Positions 61,687 through 64,000 of a DNA stretch of 64,000 nucleotides are shown here, piece by piece. This DNA is from Verrucomicrobiota bacterium JB023 (GTDB lineage: Bacteria > Verrucomicrobiota > Verrucomicrobiia > Verrucomicrobiales > Akkermansiaceae), in assembly GCA_030673895.1 (NCBI GenBank), contig JAUTCR010000005.1:124001-188000 (forward strand), written 5' to 3'. Each line of letters opens with the position of its first letter. Within the stretch, counting starts at the first letter, position 1. Made by a program: the position numbers and the translations under genes. The notes below the pieces were generated by a model that worked only from the letters and a program-made list of their open reading frames with translations, made no database searches and was not told where the DNA came from.

Positions 61687-61872
61687 CACGGAGAAAGACT
61701 ACGATCACCCTCACGACAATCTACCGAAACAGTGGAGAAAATTATTCTGTGAGAGAACCAGTTGGCAAGTGGTGGCAATCACCCCTCGCGCTACGGGAGG
61801 GCTAGCACTTCATGACATACAGACGCAAAATACCGTTCACTTAGCGTCATAATGGCTTCAAACTGCTCCTTG

Positions 61873-62304
61873 ATGAAGATGAAAGCCTCGTTAGCAATTT
61901 TCCCGGCAGTGCTTCTGGTCGCTTGTACGGCCCCGATGAATAATCCCAATAACATAAATCAGGGCGGGACCTACACCGACCCGAACAACCCTTACGCTGT
62001 GCCCGGAGTCAGCACAACCGGCACCTACGATCCCGCTCCACAAGTCAACGCACCTTATCAGCCTGTCGCACCGACGCCCGTTAACCCGCCAGCCTACACC
62101 CCTGTGCCCAGCCAGGCTCCTGTGACCATTCCATCAGCGGGCGCTTCTACCAGCGTGGGTGGGACGACGCATACCGTCTCATCCGGGGACACCCTGTGGG
62201 GACTTAGCAGGAAGTATGGCGTCAGCGTCGACAGCATTCGCCAAGCCAACGGCCTCACCGGCGACACCATCATCACCGGTCAAACTCTCAGCATTCCAAG
62301 ATAA
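61873..62304 (+). CDS. LysM-domain lipoprotein
   Basis: A 143-residue lipoprotein. Start ATG 61873 gives the signal MKMKASLAIFPAVLLVAC with the lipid cysteine at 18. A Pro/Asn/Thr-rich linker (NPNNINQGGTYTDPNNPYAV onward) leads to one LysM at the C-terminus, about 98-143 (THTVSSGDTLWGLSRKYGVS, then SIRQANGLTGDTIITGQTL). It probably binds peptidoglycan from the outer membrane. A start at 61852 would only lengthen the n-region. Confidence 0.9.
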   Translation: MKMKASLAIFPAVLLVACTAPMNNPNNINQGGTYTDPNNPYAVPGVSTTGTYDPAPQVNAPYQPVAPTPVNPPAYTPVPSQAPVTIPSAGASTSVGGTTHTVSSGDTLWGLSRKYGVSVDSIRQANGLTGDTIITGQTLSIPR

Positions 62305-62451
62305 CCCCACCCACTACTAGAATCTTCGTAAACAAAGAAAAAACTAACTGCTCGCTGGGACACAGCGATAAACACAGTAGTTGAATATCTTTTCAGCCTT
62401 GAAGTTTTCTTGTAATACAGGATTCATCGCACTAACCGACCCCACACATTC

Positions 62452-63216
62452 ATGAGTAAAAATATCCAACCATCAGATCTCGAGCTGCAAGCACTCTCAG
62501 TTTTGTGGGCTTTGGGACCCTCGACTGTTAACGACGTCATTGACAACTTCCCCGATGGTAAGGACCGCGCTTACACGACCATCCTTTCTGTGATGCAGAG
62601 TCTTGAGCGCAAGGGTCTCGTTAAATCGAGCCGCTCCGGACGTGCGAATTCCTACTCATCGACTAAGTCTCAGAAGGAGATCATGGCTCCTATCATGACC
62701 GAGCTGGTCAATAACGCCTTCAATGGCAGCGTCGGTGATGCCGCCATCGCAATCCTCTCAGCTGGCAATTTGACTCCAGAGGAGAAAGACGCCCTCGGGC
62801 AAGAACTCAAAGCACATAAAGCTATGGCGAAGAAGAAAACGAGCAAGAAAGCAGCCGCTAAAAAGGTCGCCAAAAAGGCAACCAAAAAGGCTGCGAAGAA
62901 AGCCTCCAAGAAGGTAGCGAAAAAGGCGGCCAAGAAAGCCACTAAAAAAGCGGCCAAGAAGGCGACAACCAAAAAGACAGCGGCCAAGAAAACCGCTAAG
63001 AAGGCGACCAAAAAGGTAGCGAAGAAAGCAGCGACCAAGAAAGCAGCTAAAAAGGCCGCTAAGAAGTCTGTCAAAAAAGCAGCCAAGAAGGCCACGAAGA
63101 AGACGGCCACCAAAAAAGTAGCGAAGAAGGCGGTGAAAAAGACTGCCAAGAAAACTGCGAAAAAGGCGGCAAAGAAAACTGCGAAAAAAGCAGCCAAGAA
63201 ATCGTCCTCCAAGTGA
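62452..63216 (+). CDS. BlaI/MecI-type winged helix fused to a histone-H1-like Lys/Ala tail
   Basis: A 254-residue basic protein. Residues about 5-122 form a BlaI/MecI/CopY winged-helix repressor: LELQALSVLWALGPSTVNDV, YTTILSVMQSLERKGLVKSS and a dimerisation half ending LTPEEKDALGQELKAHKA. From about 123 to the end the sequence is almost only Lys, Ala, Thr, Val and Ser in KKAAKKATKK-type units, like histone H1 C-termini and bacterial AlgP/Hc1 proteins. No BlaR1-type sensor is adjacent. TGTAATACA at 62411-62419 is a short palindrome that might be its own operator. A nucleoid-associated regulator is inferred. Confidence 0.88.
   Translation: MSKNIQPSDLELQALSVLWALGPSTVNDVIDNFPDGKDRAYTTILSVMQSLERKGLVKSSRSGRANSYSSTKSQKEIMAPIMTELVNNAFNGSVGDAAIAILSAGNLTPEEKDALGQELKAHKAMAKKKTSKKAAAKKVAKKATKKAAKKASKKVAKKAAKKATKKAAKKATTKKTAAKKTAKKATKKVAKKAATKKAAKKAAKKSVKKAAKKATKKTATKKVAKKAVKKTAKKTAKKAAKKTAKKAAKKSSSK
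62827..63212 (+). repeat. Degenerate codon repeats encoding the Lys/Ala tail
   Basis: About 385 bp built from variants of AAGAAGGC(A/C) and AAAAAGG(C/T), reflecting tandem KKAAKK-type units. The units differ at third positions, so they are old or selected against recombination. Slippage could change tail length. Confidence 0.8.
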
Positions 63217-63284
63217 TGAGCACCCAGTTCACCGCCTCCGGCAATCGACGGGCGGGTGACTAGGAATTCATTCAAGATTTATCG

Positions 63285-63313
63285 AAAGGGGCATCTCGAC
63301 CAGATGCCCTTTT
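63285..63313 (+). terminator. Terminator downstream of the BlaI-H1-like gene
   Basis: Perfect 8-bp stem GGGCATCT/AGATGCCC with loop CGACC, extended by AAA/TTT, ending in four T residues; 68 bp after the stop. Confidence 0.75.
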
Positions 63314-63399
63314 CTGTGCCCCAGCATCTTACAGGCAGATTCCGCCATTGTCCCCGGACCACTTTGCAGTATGCTGTCCGGCACGCGACCTGACAAAGT

Positions 63400-64000
63400 A
63401 TGGGTATTTTCAAGAAACCACCGCTTCGGGGCGGTAAACGTAACGCAGGAGTTCCCGACGACCTTTGGACAAAGTGCCAATGCGGCGAGCTGATCCACAC
63501 GCTCGATCTGAAGCAACACGCCTACGTGTGTGCCCACTGCAATCACCACTTCCTGCTGCCAGGCCGTGACCGGATTGAACTGCTTACGGACGCCGGAAGC
63601 TTCGAGGAGATGGACCACGGACTTTATTCGGCCAATCCTCTCGGCTTTGCCAATTATGAGCGCAAGACCGCGGATCTGAGAGAAAAGACCGGCCTGAACG
63701 ATGCCGTGATTTCCGGTCGAGCCACCATCGATTCCTTTCCCGTCACCTTAGCCGTGATGGACTTTAAGTATTTTGCCGGCTCCATGGGCTCGGTGGTGGG
63801 TGAAAAGATCACCCGCGCCATCGAGACCGCGACTCGCGAAAAACGAGCGGTCATCATCGTATCCGCCTCATCCGGGGCACGGATGCAGGAAGGAATGCTC
63901 TCGCTCATGCAGATGGCGAAGACCTGCGGGGCCTTGTCGCGGCATCAGGAAGCCGCCCTGCCTTACATTTCCATCCTCACTCACCCCACGACTGGCGGGG
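63400..64000 (+). CDS. accD: Acetyl-CoA carboxylase carboxyltransferase beta subunit (5' part)
   Basis: The first 200 residues of AccD; the gene runs past the right edge. MGIFKKPPLRGGKRNAGVPD leads to the zinc finger, then DRIELLTDAGSFEEM, ANYERKTADLREKTGLNDAV and the carboxyltransferase block FKYFAGSMGSVVGEKITRAI with SASSGARMQEGMLSLMQMAK. With AccA it carries the carboxyl group from biotin to acetyl-CoA in fatty-acid synthesis. The first knuckle reads C26-Q-C28, whereas E. coli has CxxC (C27, C30); the second is normal (C44, C47). Confidence 0.93.
   Translation, partial: MGIFKKPPLRGGKRNAGVPDDLWTKCQCGELIHTLDLKQHAYVCAHCNHHFLLPGRDRIELLTDAGSFEEMDHGLYSANPLGFANYERKTADLREKTGLNDAVISGRATIDSFPVTLAVMDFKYFAGSMGSVVGEKITRAIETATREKRAVIIVSASSGARMQEGMLSLMQMAKTCGALSRHQEAALPYISILTHPTTGG

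Noticed and set aside
1-64000. CRISPR array, prophage or integrative element
   Set aside because: No regularly spaced repeats, integrase, phage structural genes or attachment-site duplication were found; the gene content is that of a core chromosome.

Overview
The window reads as chromosomal DNA of a free-living, Gram-negative, GC-rich member of the Verrucomicrobiota, probably Verrucomicrobiales. This rests on gene content, not on a database match: a formylglycine sulfatase beside a pentaheme cytochrome and a sorbosone-dehydrogenase-like propeller, a DUF1552 protein, an SHD1 domain, a secreted protein with a DDDGDGLGN...YALGGNP tail, lipid A genes (lpxI, kdsD), and housekeeping genes scattered as single units. 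Many starts lack a clear Shine-Dalgarno sequence, and GTG/TTG starts are common. No rRNA, CRISPR array, insertion sequence or prophage is visible.

Layout. 1-6,504 (minus): a YejABEF/Opp-type peptide importer in the order yejB-yejE-yejA-oppD-oppF, with tightly overlapping genes, preceded by an Spx/ArsC-like gene. 7,260-12,916: rpsP, a cyclophilin lipoprotein, plsY, alr, creC and lipA. 13,079-15,675: kdsD, efp, tRNA-Phe and radC. 15,741-21,789: TPR, DUF937, MIF-like and DUF3108 proteins, bioB coupled to an L,D-transpeptidase, serB, and a small helix-turn-helix protein. 21,856-22,416 holds no recognisable gene. 22,481-24,009: rplQ and rpoA, isolated from other ribosomal genes. 24,237-31,930: an AP2-like small protein, photolyase, CHAD protein, trpG, HtrA protease, DEAD-box helicase and YmdB. 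32,021-34,620: a Bat-type vWA operon. 34,761-45,270: rlmI, a retropepsin-like protease, recN, an LRR protein, GtrA, AsmA, lpxI, and floA with a membrane partner that seems to begin at CTG. 45,450-50,749: sulfatase, cytochrome and dehydrogenase. 50,935-54,865: an ECF sigma factor, xthA and pheT. 55,071-59,332: an in-frame-UGA thioredoxin gene, a ferritin-like/ATP-grasp fusion and a secreted trypsin-like protein. 59,337-64,000: an AEC transporter, DUF1552, a LysM lipoprotein, a BlaI-histone-H1-like fusion, and the start of accD.

The strongest novelty candidate is 55,071-55,745. It encodes a signal peptide, an SHD1 domain and a thioredoxin-like domain in one frame, interrupted only by a TGA that replaces the first cysteine of the CGPC active site. 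A perfect 6-bp hairpin with a G-containing 5-nt loop starts 19 nt after the TGA, which fits a bacterial SECIS element, so the gene probably encodes a selenoprotein. The gene 40 bp downstream fuses a di-iron ferritin-like domain (DUF455) to an ATP-grasp-like region; the two may form a redox-linked unit.

Other unusual points are: a BlaI/MecI winged helix carrying a lysine/alanine tail of about 130 residues; MORN-like repeats inserted in a YejE-type permease; the CTG-start protein after floA; a CxC knuckle in AccD; and inverted repeats upstream of tRNA-Phe and between rpoA and the AP2-like gene.
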